This document shows positions 33,116 through 40,894 of a stretch of DNA of 46,538 nucleotides, piece after piece (within the stretch, counting starts at the first letter, position 1; each line of letters begins with the position of its first letter). Source of the DNA: Candidatus Collierbacteria bacterium (GTDB lineage Bacteria; Patescibacteriota; Microgenomatia; UBA1400; MFAQ01). Made by a program: the position numbers and the translations under genes. The notes under the pieces are model-generated. The model did no database searches, was not told where the DNA came from, and saw only the letters and a list, made by a program, of their open reading frames with translations. The stretch is from NCBI GenBank assembly GCA_903873735.1, contig CAIQPO010000037.1:1-46538 (forward strand), read 5' to 3'.

Positions 33116-33406
33116 TTATTTAGCCGAGTCGCGTAGCTGACTGTTAATGTTTAGGTTTTTGGTAATTTCGGTATAGTCGGTGGAGTTGGATTTACTTAAG
33201 TAGTTTAGAAGTCTACGTCTCTTGGAGATGATTTTAAGAAGTCCTCTTCGGGAATGGTTGTCTTTTTTGTGGACCTTTAAGTGGTTAGTTAGCTCGTCGA
33301 TTTGAGCAGTGAGGAGAGCTATTTGGACGCGAGGAGAACCAGTGTCTTTGTCACTGGCAGCAAATTTCTTAATGATATCGATTTTGGTGTCTGTTTTTAA
33401 AGCCAT
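33116..33406 (-). CDS. rpsO: Ribosomal protein uS15 (S15)
   Basis: 96 residues from the ATG at 33406. A TTG two codons earlier (33412) is an alternative and lies at the expected transcription start. uS15 binds the central domain of 16S rRNA. Family features are FAASDKDTGSPRVQIALLTAQI and LTNHLKVHKKDNHSRRGLLKIISKRRRLLNYL. The C-terminus is a little longer than usual (family about 89). It heads an operon with pnp and has a strong promoter so close that the message is leaderless or nearly so. Confidence 0.94.
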   Translation of the reverse strand: MALKTDTKIDIIKKFAASDKDTGSPRVQIALLTAQIDELTNHLKVHKKDNHSRRGLLKIISKRRRLLNYLSKSNSTDYTEITKNLNINSQLRDSAK

Positions 33407-33418
33407 ATTCAAGGGTGT

Positions 33419-33447
33419 ATTGTATCAGAGTCAATAGTTTTTGCCAA
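33419..33447 (-). promoter_or_regulatory. Promoter of rpsO-pnp, leaderless arrangement
   Basis: TTGGCA (33442-33447), a 17-bp spacer and an extended -10 TGATACAAT (hexamer 33419-33424) on the minus strand. The hexamer ends 6 bases before the TTG and 12 before the ATG of rpsO. Confidence 0.8.
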
Positions 33448-33459
33448 CTATGTAATGAC

Positions 33460-33485
33460 AAAAAAAGGAGGGCATGGCCCTCCTT
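33460..33485 (-). terminator. Intrinsic terminator of islet 4
   Basis: A perfect 9-bp stem AAGGAGGGC/GCCCTCCTT around a 3-base loop, followed by a run of T on the minus strand. It begins about 8 bases after the stop of the gene at 33494. Confidence 0.88.
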
Positions 33486-33493
33486 GAGTTGAG

Positions 33494-33928
33494 TTATTTA
33501 AAGATTCCGGTTTTTTCCCAGAATAATGATAGATCACCCACATCTTCAACATACAGACCGAACAGGCCAAATTCTGGGTGCTGGCTGAAGTCGTAGTGAG
33601 GCGACCAGGGCTCTCCGTAGCGGATGTCGATGCCGGTGAGCCTTGACCCGAAGTAGGCGCTCAAGACATTGGAGAAGCTGTAATTGCCACGAAGGCAGTA
33701 TGCCTTACCCGCTTCGTTGAAACAATGCTCCTCATCGGGATACAGCACATAGTCAGTACCATTGTGGTCGGAGACCCAGTACACTGCAGAGATATTTGTA
33801 GGTGAATGGAAATCCGGCTGGTAGCCAAGGTACTTATCTTTGATCTTCAACCCTAGCAGGAGAAGTATCAGCATGGCGAAGATTACGATGAAAAAACAAA
33901 TCCAGGCGAGAAGATCTTTTCGTGTCAT
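33494..33928 (-). CDS. Membrane-anchored protein of unknown function (islet 4)
   Basis: 144 residues from the ATG at 33928, chosen because GGAGG lies 6 bases upstream; a longer frame back to 33979 would run through the promoter. One N-terminal membrane helix (about 6-30, rich in Leu and Ile) is followed by an outside domain of about 110 residues with two Cys (near 76 and 84) and many aromatic residues. No family recognised. Own promoter and terminator. Plus-strand lines 33601-33780 are 98/180 G+C (54%). It separates the nusA-infB group from rpsO-pnp. Confidence 0.75.
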   Translation of the reverse strand: MTRKDLLAWICFFIVIFAMLILLLLGLKIKDKYLGYQPDFHSPTNISAVYWVSDHNGTDYVLYPDEEHCFNEAGKAYCLRGNYSFSNVLSAYFGSRLTGIDIRYGEPWSPHYDFSQHPEFGLFGLYVEDVGDLSLFWEKTGIFK

Positions 33929-33969
33929 TTGTGACCTCCAGACTTGAGTAAAGGTACAAGAATGCGTCC

Positions 33970-33998
33970 ATTCTAGCACGAAATTGGTAAAATTGCAA
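33970..33998 (-). promoter_or_regulatory. Sigma-70 promoter of islet 4
   Basis: TTGCAA (33993-33998), a 17-bp spacer and TAGAAT (33970-33975) preceded by TGC, an extended -10, on the minus strand. It starts within 20 bases of the preceding gene's stop. The leader is about 35 bases and carries GGAGG. Confidence 0.78.
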
Positions 33999-34009
33999 AC
34001 TATGGGATA

Positions 34010-34894
34010 TTACTTTGCTGCAGGAAAATCTCCGCCTCTGAATATTTTTGGCCTTTTCCAGTCTGAGGGGATTGGGGCTTCTGTTTGAGAATCTTCTGGT
34101 GGGGTATGTGGAGCAAATGGTGAGTCAAAAAAGGCTGGCTGGTTTAGTTTGGAAATGGAGCTATGCTGGCTTGGAAGTCGACCGCCATGTTTCATTAAGA
34201 GGGAAATAGAGGAAAATGTTTCTGGAGATGTTTTTGCGGAAGTGAGATTTGTAGTGGCAGAGTAAATTGCATTGATCAGCTCTGAGGCTGACTCTTGAGG
34301 TATGTCTAGTGAGGCACTTTCGATAACAAGGGCGATTAGTTCTGAATAAGAGTTGTAGGAGTAGTGAAGTGACTGGCAGGCAAACTGGGCTGGTCGGGGG
34401 TTGTTGCTAATTGAAAGTATATTGGCAGAATCGATATAGATCTTTTCTTCAGAGTAGATTCTACCCAACTCTTCGAGTGAAAAAATACCGAGCACGATAG
34501 CTAGATCTGCATCAGCACCTGAATAAGTAAATTTGGCGGAGGATATATCAGGGACAGGGGCATTAGCTTTAGGCTTAACAACTAAATAAAATCTACCATC
34601 GTCTTTGATATCATAGTCAACTTTTTCAAGATCTGATTCTTGGTAGTCGAAGGAGATTATTAGGTTTTTAGAGCCAATGGAATCCTTTATGTGCTCAATT
34701 CCATAAATATTTAGAGACGACAGTATTGTTTCACATCCGATCTGGGATTCTTTACCAGATTGATTCAAGGACAGATGAAGAGTAAGGGCGGCAGAAACCT
34801 GGTCTTGAGTAGGCTCCGGAGGTAGGATAATGACGATCTTTTTGGCTGATTTTATTGACTGGGCGGCTTGATTGATTGCGTCTTCAAGATTCAT
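34010..34894 (-). CDS. Degenerate DHH (NrnA-like) protein, predicted inactive
   Basis: 294 residues. The layout follows NrnA/DHH phosphoesterases that degrade short oligoribonucleotides: KKIVIILPPEPTQDQVSAAL (19-38) takes the place of the HxxPDxDxxGS strand-loop, DLAIVLGIFSLEELG (130-144) that of VxVDTSxxxRLG, and SYSELIALVIESASLDIPQESASELINAIYSATT (182-215) that of the STSELIYxLL...YTDT segment. Every expected metal ligand is replaced: no DxD in motif 1, G136 for Asp in motif 2, SISNN (161-165) for DHH in motif 3, and YSATT (211-215) for YTDTG. A proline-rich tail replaces DHHA1. It lies 4 bases after infB, where nrnA often sits in infB-rbfA-nrnA operons. Probably a structural or RNA-binding relic. 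Confidence 0.65.
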   Translation of the reverse strand: MNLEDAINQAAQSIKSAKKIVIILPPEPTQDQVSAALTLHLSLNQSGKESQIGCETILSSLNIYGIEHIKDSIGSKNLIISFDYQESDLEKVDYDIKDDGRFYLVVKPKANAPVPDISSAKFTYSGADADLAIVLGIFSLEELGRIYSEEKIYIDSANILSISNNPRPAQFACQSLHYSYNSYSELIALVIESASLDIPQESASELINAIYSATTNLTSAKTSPETFSSISLLMKHGGRLPSQHSSISKLNQPAFFDSPFAPHTPPEDSQTEAPIPSDWKRPKIFRGGDFPAAK

Positions 34895-34898
34895 ATTG

Positions 34899-36299
34899 TT
34901 ACTCTTCTATGCTTTGATAAGAGATTATATCACCAGGCTTCAGTTCTATCTGTGGTTCGATTACCATACCAAATTCTTCATCTTTTTTAACTTCGTCTAC
35001 ATCTTTCTTATTTGCCTTGAGAGAAATGATTTTTGATCCCTGGACCAAATCTCCAATTTTGATTTTTCCACTAACACAGAGACAACCAAAAACGATGACT
35101 GCTCCAAAATTGAATACTTTGAGAACCTTTGCCTGTCCGTTTTCTACCAACTTGGGTGCCATTTCAGACTGTTTTTTCTCCTTGATTTCAGAGATATAGT
35201 CAAAAAGTTGATAAATAATTCTAAAATTGGAAAATTTTACCTTTTCAACTTCTGCCAACTTGGCTACCGGTGATGACATTTTGGTATTAAAACCGATTAT
35301 TTCAGCACCTGAAGCCGCTGCATTGGCAATATCAGTATCAGTAACAAGTCCTACCTGGGAAGAGATAATATTCACCTGGTCTTTGATGGCTGAGACAATG
35401 GCTTCAAGTGACCCCTGAACATCAGCCTTAAGAATAATGTTGGGTAAATCAATTGATTGATCTGATTGGGTGGCAATAATTGCCGACTCTAACCTTTCCG
35501 ATGGGCTGGCAGCAATTATCTCCCCAACATCTGGAACTTTGGAAAAGCCAATAATTTGCACAGGTGTTGATGGGGAGGCAGTCACGACAGTTTTTCCTGA
35601 GTAGTCAATCATTGACCTAATTTTCCCGATGTTTTGATTTCCAAGATATAAGTCGTCGTTTTTCTTGAAGGTCCCCAATTTCACTAGCAAGGTAGCAAGC
35701 GGGCCTTTTTGAGGGTGAAGAGATGACTCAACCACAAGAGCTGAAGCAGGGTCCACATTTGAAGTATCTTTTAGTTCCTCAAGCTCTGCTAGGAGAAGAA
35801 TTACTTCAAGCAAGTCATCTACGCCTTGACCTGACTTTGCGGAGATGTGAACAATGGGAACATTGCCACCATAACCCTCAACATAAACTCCACAGTTGGC
35901 TAAATCTGCTTTGATCTTTTCGGTATTCGCACCAGGCAGATCCACTTTGTTGACAGCAACCACAAAGGGGATTTTGGCGTTTTTTATATGTTCGATTGAC
36001 TCTCTTGTCTGAGGCATAACAGAGTCATCTGCAGCGACTATTAGGATGGCAACATCTGCTGCTTTACCACCTCTGGCTCTCATGGCGGAAAAAGCGGCAT
36101 GACCTGGGGTGTCAATAAATGTAATTGGTTTGCCGTTGTGCTCTATCTGGTACGCGCCTATTGCTTGGGTAATACCTCCAATTTCTCCAGCAGCCACATT
36201 GGCATGACGAATTCTGTCGAGCAGGGAGGTCTTTCCATGATCAACATGACCTAAAATAGTAACTACCGGCGGGCGGGTAGCCTTGGTTTCGTTTGCCAT
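34899..36299 (-). CDS. infB: Translation initiation factor IF-2, minimal form
   Basis: 466 residues, about half the E. coli length. G1 GHVDHGKT (17-24), G3 DTPGH (63-67) and G4 NKVD (117-120) are intact, followed by the beta-barrel domain II, domain III (LKADVQGSLEAIVSAI) and the C-terminal fMet-tRNA-binding domain. The protein starts straight at the GTPase domain, so the N-terminal IF2_N and linker regions are absent. The start is the ATG 16 bases after nusA; upstream sequence is nusA, so nothing is hidden there. Confidence 0.96.
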   Translation of the reverse strand: MANETKATRPPVVTILGHVDHGKTSLLDRIRHANVAAGEIGGITQAIGAYQIEHNGKPITFIDTPGHAAFSAMRARGGKAADVAILIVAADDSVMPQTRESIEHIKNAKIPFVVAVNKVDLPGANTEKIKADLANCGVYVEGYGGNVPIVHISAKSGQGVDDLLEVILLLAELEELKDTSNVDPASALVVESSLHPQKGPLATLLVKLGTFKKNDDLYLGNQNIGKIRSMIDYSGKTVVTASPSTPVQIIGFSKVPDVGEIIAASPSERLESAIIATQSDQSIDLPNIILKADVQGSLEAIVSAIKDQVNIISSQVGLVTDTDIANAAASGAEIIGFNTKMSSPVAKLAEVEKVKFSNFRIIYQLFDYISEIKEKKQSEMAPKLVENGQAKVLKVFNFGAVIVFGCLCVSGKIKIGDLVQGSKIISLKANKKDVDEVKKDEEFGMVIEPQIELKPGDIISYQSIEE

Positions 36300-36315
36300 A
36301 TGAAGTAGCTAATTT

Positions 36316-37530
36316 TTATTTGGCTTCGGGAGTCTTGTAGGCAGCCAATTGATTCTTGATTTTCTCTTGAGTTTTTGGTCCAACACCCTTTACCTCGTCG
36401 AGTCTGCCGGAAAGATCTTCAATTTTGGTAAGACCGGCTGTGACTAAGAGATTTCTGGTTTTTGTGTCTAGTCCGAGCTGGTCAATTTCATACTCCTCTT
36501 CACCAGTGGTGACGATGCTGGTTTCTGACCCAGCAGAATCGGAGACGATTCTTAGCTTGGTGTTGGTGAGCTTAGCAGCAAGTTTTACATTTTGTCCACC
36601 TCTACCAATAGCAAGAGATAGCTGATCAGCAGGAACAGTAACTATCGTTTCACCTGAGTCCTTGTCGTATTTGATGTTTAGACCTTCGGCTGGGGCGAGA
36701 GCAGCTTTTATATATTTATCTTTATCCTCGGAATATTGAATGATGTCGATTTTTTCATTATTGAGCTCAGTGATTACAGCTTGGACTCTAACTCCTTTTT
36801 GGCCAACACATGACCCAACTGGATCAACTCCAACTTGAGTAGACTCAACAGCAATTTTTGATCTACTCCCGGCTTCTCTTGCTACGGCCTTAACAATAAC
36901 ACTTCCAGCTGATACCTCTGGCACCTCTCTAGCAAAGAGACCTTCTAGAAGCTTTGGGTCAGCTCTTGAAATAATTATTTGTCTACCTTTTGGGGTTTCA
37001 GCAATTTCTTTTAAGAAAACACTAATACGGGAATTAAGTCGATAGAATTCAGAGTGAACTTGTTCTTCTTGAGGCATAACTCCAGTACCTTTCCCTAGAT
37101 CTATCACTACATTTCTGCCATCCATTCTTTGAACCATTCCAGTCATGACTTCACCGATGTGCTGTTCGTAGTCTGCAAGAATAGAGTCTCTCTCAGCCTC
37201 TCTTATAGTCTGGAGAATGACCTGCTTGGCAGCCTGGGCAGCGATTCTACCAAAGCCCGGAGGAGTGATTTCTTTTAGCTTTTTCTTTTCGTCACCTTCA
37301 TTTCCTACAAATACTCTAAACTGACCATTGTCAGGATCAACTTCGGCAGTAATTACCTTTCCTTCTTCCTCCAATTTTAAAGCTTGTTCTGGAAAATCTT
37401 TTTTAAATGAGGCCACTAAGGCACTGTTTATGGCAGAAAGAACTGTTTGAGTGGGGATGTTTCTCTCTGAACAAATTTGATTGATGGCAGCTGCAAATTC
37501 GGTTCTGGCTGTGAGCGCTTGTGTATCCAT
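36316..37530 (-). CDS. nusA: Transcription factor NusA
   Basis: 404 residues. The N-terminal RNA polymerase-binding domain (1-125), S1 domain (about 130-200) and two KH domains with loops VGQKG and IGRGG are followed by one helix-hairpin-helix unit (DEVKGVGPKTQEKIKNQL) at the C-terminus. This is the short form without the two acidic repeats of E. coli. NusA modulates pausing and termination, and its own leader here contains a terminator-like hairpin, which suggests self-control. Confidence 0.95.
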   Translation of the reverse strand: MDTQALTARTEFAAAINQICSERNIPTQTVLSAINSALVASFKKDFPEQALKLEEEGKVITAEVDPDNGQFRVFVGNEGDEKKKLKEITPPGFGRIAAQAAKQVILQTIREAERDSILADYEQHIGEVMTGMVQRMDGRNVVIDLGKGTGVMPQEEQVHSEFYRLNSRISVFLKEIAETPKGRQIIISRADPKLLEGLFAREVPEVSAGSVIVKAVAREAGSRSKIAVESTQVGVDPVGSCVGQKGVRVQAVITELNNEKIDIIQYSEDKDKYIKAALAPAEGLNIKYDKDSGETIVTVPADQLSLAIGRGGQNVKLAAKLTNTKLRIVSDSAGSETSIVTTGEEEYEIDQLGLDTKTRNLLVTAGLTKIEDLSGRLDEVKGVGPKTQEKIKNQLAAYKTPEAK

Positions 37531-37584
37531 AATTTAATATTGTATTGATTAACTTTTATTTTTTCTATTTAGGGTTGTTGATAT

Positions 37585-37609
37585 GAAAACGGCGGAACCT
37601 CCTCCCGCC
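37585..37609 (-). terminator. Terminator-like hairpin in the nusA leader
   Basis: On the minus strand GGCGGGA, loop GGAGG, TTCCGCC (7 bp with one G-T pair), then GTTTTC. It lies about 16-40 bases after the expected start from the promoter at 37631-37659, and 55 bases before the nusA ATG. It would also stop transcripts arriving from dnaJ. The T run is short, so termination may be partial. Confidence 0.55.
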
Positions 37610-37630
37610 ATAATTCACTAATCCAAGGGT

Positions 37631-37659
37631 ATTATAACCAATTTTCACAGATGATTCAA
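37631..37659 (-). promoter_or_regulatory. Promoter of nusA-infB
   Basis: TTGAAT (37654-37659), a 17-bp spacer and a perfect TATAAT (37631-37636) on the minus strand, between the dnaJ stop and nusA. The predicted leader is about 95 bases. Confidence 0.8.
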
Positions 37660-37672
37660 TGATTGGCCGATT

Positions 37673-38524
37673 CTAAACCCCCTCTTCCTTAAGCTCGCGG
37701 AATAACTCTTTTTGACGACTTGATAACTTAGTGGGGATGTTGATGATGAATCTAATATAAAAATCACCTCGTTTTGAAGATTGGAGATGCTTAATTCCCT
37801 TGCCGGATAGACGGATTATTGATCCAGATTTGGTACCAGCTTTTACTTTTACTTTTAGGTCGCCATCAAGAGTCGGTACAACTACATCTCCACCAAGCAC
37901 TGCGAATGATAATGGGATTTCCTGATCAATGATGCAGTCATAACCTTCGCGATTAAAGTGAGGGTGGGGGGTTATTTGGAATATTACATCAAAGTCTGTG
38001 TATCTCATCTTCGTACCCTCATCAATCCCAGCAGGTATTTTTACCTGATATTCCTTTCCTTGATGAGTAATTGTTTTTTCTGCTCCCTTGATCGCATCCA
38101 TAAAAGAAACCTTCAGCTGATATCTTGGTCTGGCTTGATATTTTGACTGCGATCCAAATGGAGAGCCGCCAAAAAAGGCTGAAAATACATCAAATGGGTC
38201 TGAAAATCCTCCAGATCCAAATAAGTCCTCAAGATTGATATTGCCAGTGGAGTAATAACCCCCAAAGGGGTTTTGTCCTGAAAATGGATTACCTCCCTGA
38301 CCAAAGGCGGCGTGACCGAATTGGTCGTACTTGGATTTCTTCTCCGGAGAAGATAGTATCTCGTACGCCTCGTTTATCTCTTTAAATTTTGCCTCTGCTT
38401 CTTTGGTTTTGTTCCTGTCTGGATGCCACTTAAGTGCCAGCTTGCGATACGCTGCTTTTATTTCAGCAGCGTTCGCGTTTTTGTCGACACCAAGAACGTG
38501 ATAGTAATCTGATTTTGCTGACAT
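37673..38524 (-). CDS. dnaJ: DnaJ-family co-chaperone without zinc finger (CbpA-like)
   Basis: 283 residues. The J domain occupies about 5-70 with the HPD motif (LKWHPDRN). A Gly/Phe-rich region follows (about 75-130), then the two substrate-binding beta domains (PRYQLKVSFMDAIKGAEKTI to the end). The cysteine-rich CxxCxGxG zinc region of class A DnaJ is absent, so this is a class B, CbpA-type protein. It is the last gene of the hrcA-grpE-dnaK operon, which suggests it is the main partner of this DnaK. Confidence 0.9.
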   Translation of the reverse strand: MSAKSDYYHVLGVDKNANAAEIKAAYRKLALKWHPDRNKTKEAEAKFKEINEAYEILSSPEKKSKYDQFGHAAFGQGGNPFSGQNPFGGYYSTGNINLEDLFGSGGFSDPFDVFSAFFGGSPFGSQSKYQARPRYQLKVSFMDAIKGAEKTITHQGKEYQVKIPAGIDEGTKMRYTDFDVIFQITPHPHFNREGYDCIIDQEIPLSFAVLGGDVVVPTLDGDLKVKVKAGTKSGSIIRLSGKGIKHLQSSKRGDFYIRFIINIPTKLSSRQKELFRELKEEGV

Positions 38525-38540
38525 TTAGATTTGGGTGCTA

Positions 38541-40436
38541 TTAGCTGACAACCTCTCCCTCCTCGGCGGTCTTTTTGTTTTCATCTGAACCAGGAGGAGT
38601 AGTTTGGTCTGAGCCTTGACCTGGTTGGTTTTCTTGAGCTGCTTTGTAGAGAGCCTCGGCATGTTTTTGCATTATCTCTGTGGCTTTCTTGAGCTCAGAG
38701 TCAAGTGACTCAAAACTGGCGTCAGTCTTTTTAACCTCAGCCTCTAGTGAAGTAAGGGCTTTCTCCATCTCATCTTTGGCTTCAGAGCTGAATTTTTCGC
38801 CTGCATCCTTCAAGACTTTTCTTGTTTGAATAATTAAAGTATCAGCCTCGTTTCTTTTGTCTGCAAGCTCCTTCTTCTTCTTATCTTCTGCTTCATAGCG
38901 CTGAGCATCTTGCTTCATCTTTTCAACTTCTTCATCTGAAAGATTGGTAGCATTTTTAATTGTAATTTTTTGCTCTTTGCCGGTGGCTTTGTCTTTAGCA
39001 GTGACATTTAGAATACCATTGGCGTCGATGTCAAAGGATACTTCGATCTGGGGAATGCCTCTTGGAGCAGCAGGAATGCCGTCGAGAATAAAACTACCAA
39101 GAGTTTTGTTGTCTTGAGCCATTGGACGTTCCCCTTGAAGAATGTGAATTTCTACTTGAGGCTGGTTGTCACTCGCTGTTGAAAAGATCTGTGATTTGGT
39201 GGTAGGAACAGTAGTGTTTCTCTCGATTAATGGAGTCATTACACTGCCCATTGTCTCAATACCTAAGGTGAGCGGAGTAACGTCTAGCAAGAGGATATCT
39301 TTAACGTCACCTGATATTACCCCACCTTGAATTGCTGCACCTAAAGCTACTGCCTCATCAGGATTTACTGATCTATTTGGTTCTTTGCCGAAGAAGTCTT
39401 TGACTACTTGCTGGACCTTAGGCATTCTGGTCATACCTCCAACGAGAATTACTTCACCGATTTGAGTTTTCTCCAACTTAGCATCAGACAGTGCTTTTTT
39501 GCATGGCTCGATTGTTTTTTCGATAAGATCTGAGACTAGTTCCTCAAGCTTGGTTCTAGTAAGCTTCATAGTAAGGTGAAGAGGTTGGCCGTCTTTTTGG
39601 GTAATAAAGGGTTGGTTGATTTCTGTTTCGGTAGCAGACGACAACTCTATCTTTGATTTTTCTGCCGAGTCCTTAATTCTTTGAAGAGCTTGCTTGTCTT
39701 GAGAGAGATCAACTCCTGTTTCTTTTTTGAATTCAGCAACAATATATTCAATGATTCTTCTATCAAAGTCATCGCCTCCTAAAAAAGTATCACCGTTGGT
39801 GGCTTTAACTTCAAAAACCCCGTCTCCAAGCTCAAGGATTGAAACATCAAAGGTACCTCCACCCAGATCGTACACGACTACGGTTTCATTTTTGCCCTTG
39901 TCTAGGCCGTATGCTAATGCGGCGGCGGTGGGCTCATTGACAATTCTTTGGACATTCAAGCCAGCGATTTCTCCTGCTTGTTTGGTTGCTTGTCTTTGAG
40001 AGTCATCGAAGTAAGCAGGGACGGTAATGACTGCATCTGTAACTGCGCTGCCCAGATATTTTTCTGCATCAGACTTTGCTTTCTGAAGAATTTTGGCTGA
40101 AATTTCCTGTGGGGTATAGTTTTTATCACCAATTCTTACAACTGCCATACCATCTTTTCCCTCAACAATATCGAAGGGAACGATTTCTTTGGTTTTTTGA
40201 GATTGCTTCCCTGAAAACTTTTGACCCATTAATCTTTTTACCGAAAAGACGGTGTTGGTAGCGTTTAATATCATCTGCCTCTTGGCGACATCACCAACTA
40301 AGTTTTTAACTGGTTCAACAATTGAAGGGTAGATATTTCTTCCTTCTGCAGTAGGGATTATCTTGGCGATTCCGCCTTCCATAACTGCTATGGCACTATT
40401 GGTGGTGCCTAAGTCTATTCCGATTATTTTTCCCAT
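38541..40436 (-). CDS. dnaK: Chaperone DnaK (Hsp70)
   Basis: 631 residues. The N-terminal ATPase has GIDLGTTNSAIAV, VYDLGGGTFDVSILELGDG and VGGMTRMPKVQQVV. The interdomain linker DVKDILLLDVTPLTLGIE is canonical, followed by the beta-sandwich (EVSFDIDANGILNVTAKDKATGKEQKITI) and the helical lid. The acidic, Gln/Pro-rich tail lacks the E. coli EEVKDKK ending. It lies between grpE and dnaJ under the CIRCE-overlapped promoter. Confidence 0.97.
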   Translation of the reverse strand: MGKIIGIDLGTTNSAIAVMEGGIAKIIPTAEGRNIYPSIVEPVKNLVGDVAKRQMILNATNTVFSVKRLMGQKFSGKQSQKTKEIVPFDIVEGKDGMAVVRIGDKNYTPQEISAKILQKAKSDAEKYLGSAVTDAVITVPAYFDDSQRQATKQAGEIAGLNVQRIVNEPTAAALAYGLDKGKNETVVVYDLGGGTFDVSILELGDGVFEVKATNGDTFLGGDDFDRRIIEYIVAEFKKETGVDLSQDKQALQRIKDSAEKSKIELSSATETEINQPFITQKDGQPLHLTMKLTRTKLEELVSDLIEKTIEPCKKALSDAKLEKTQIGEVILVGGMTRMPKVQQVVKDFFGKEPNRSVNPDEAVALGAAIQGGVISGDVKDILLLDVTPLTLGIETMGSVMTPLIERNTTVPTTKSQIFSTASDNQPQVEIHILQGERPMAQDNKTLGSFILDGIPAAPRGIPQIEVSFDIDANGILNVTAKDKATGKEQKITIKNATNLSDEEVEKMKQDAQRYEAEDKKKKELADKRNEADTLIIQTRKVLKDAGEKFSSEAKDEMEKALTSLEAEVKKTDASFESLDSELKKATEIMQKHAEALYKAAQENQPGQGSDQTTPPGSDENKKTAEEGEVVS

Positions 40437-40456
40437 ATTTTTTTTAGTTTAAATAA

Positions 40457-40894
40457 TTATTGATTGCTAGTATTACCTACTCTGACTTTTGCTGGTCTGA
40501 GAACTTTATTGTGAAGCATATAACCCTCGGCTGACAAAGAAACTACATAGTTATTTTTTCCTGGTACAACTTCTACACAGTCCATTGTCATAGGGTCAAA
40601 TTCCTTGTTTTTTGTGTCAATTTTTTCTACCCCTTCAGATTTAAGTGTTTTTTCAAATTGATCAATAACCATATTGAGTCCTTTATCTTTGAGATGAGAC
40701 TGAGCAAGCTCGATGGCATCTAAGACTAGAAGCATTTTCTCGATGAGAGATGCGTTTGCCATTTGAATAATTTCTGATTGAGACTCTTTGTGTCTTCTTT
40801 CTTGGTTGTGGTAGTCTGCTAAGACTCGTTTGTAGCTTTCTTCAAGCTCTGAAATTTTATTTAAGAGGTCTTGATTTTTAGTTTTTTTTACCAT
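40457..40894 (-). CDS. grpE: GrpE nucleotide exchange factor
   Basis: 145 residues. A long N-terminal coiled coil (LNKISELEESYKRVLADYHNQERRHKES) leads to the four-helix part and the beta-wing, with NKEFDPMTMDCVEVVPG and GYMLHNKVLRPAKVRVG as family signatures. It releases ADP from DnaK. Its start overlaps the end of hrcA by 7 bases, indicating translational coupling. Confidence 0.93.
   Translation of the reverse strand: MVKKTKNQDLLNKISELEESYKRVLADYHNQERRHKESQSEIIQMANASLIEKMLLVLDAIELAQSHLKDKGLNMVIDQFEKTLKSEGVEKIDTKNKEFDPMTMDCVEVVPGKNNYVVSLSAEGYMLHNKVLRPAKVRVGNTSNQ

Noticed and set aside
33929..33979. Longer start for the islet 4 gene
   Set aside because: The longer frame overlaps the predicted transcription start region; the ATG at 33928 has GGAGG at good distance.
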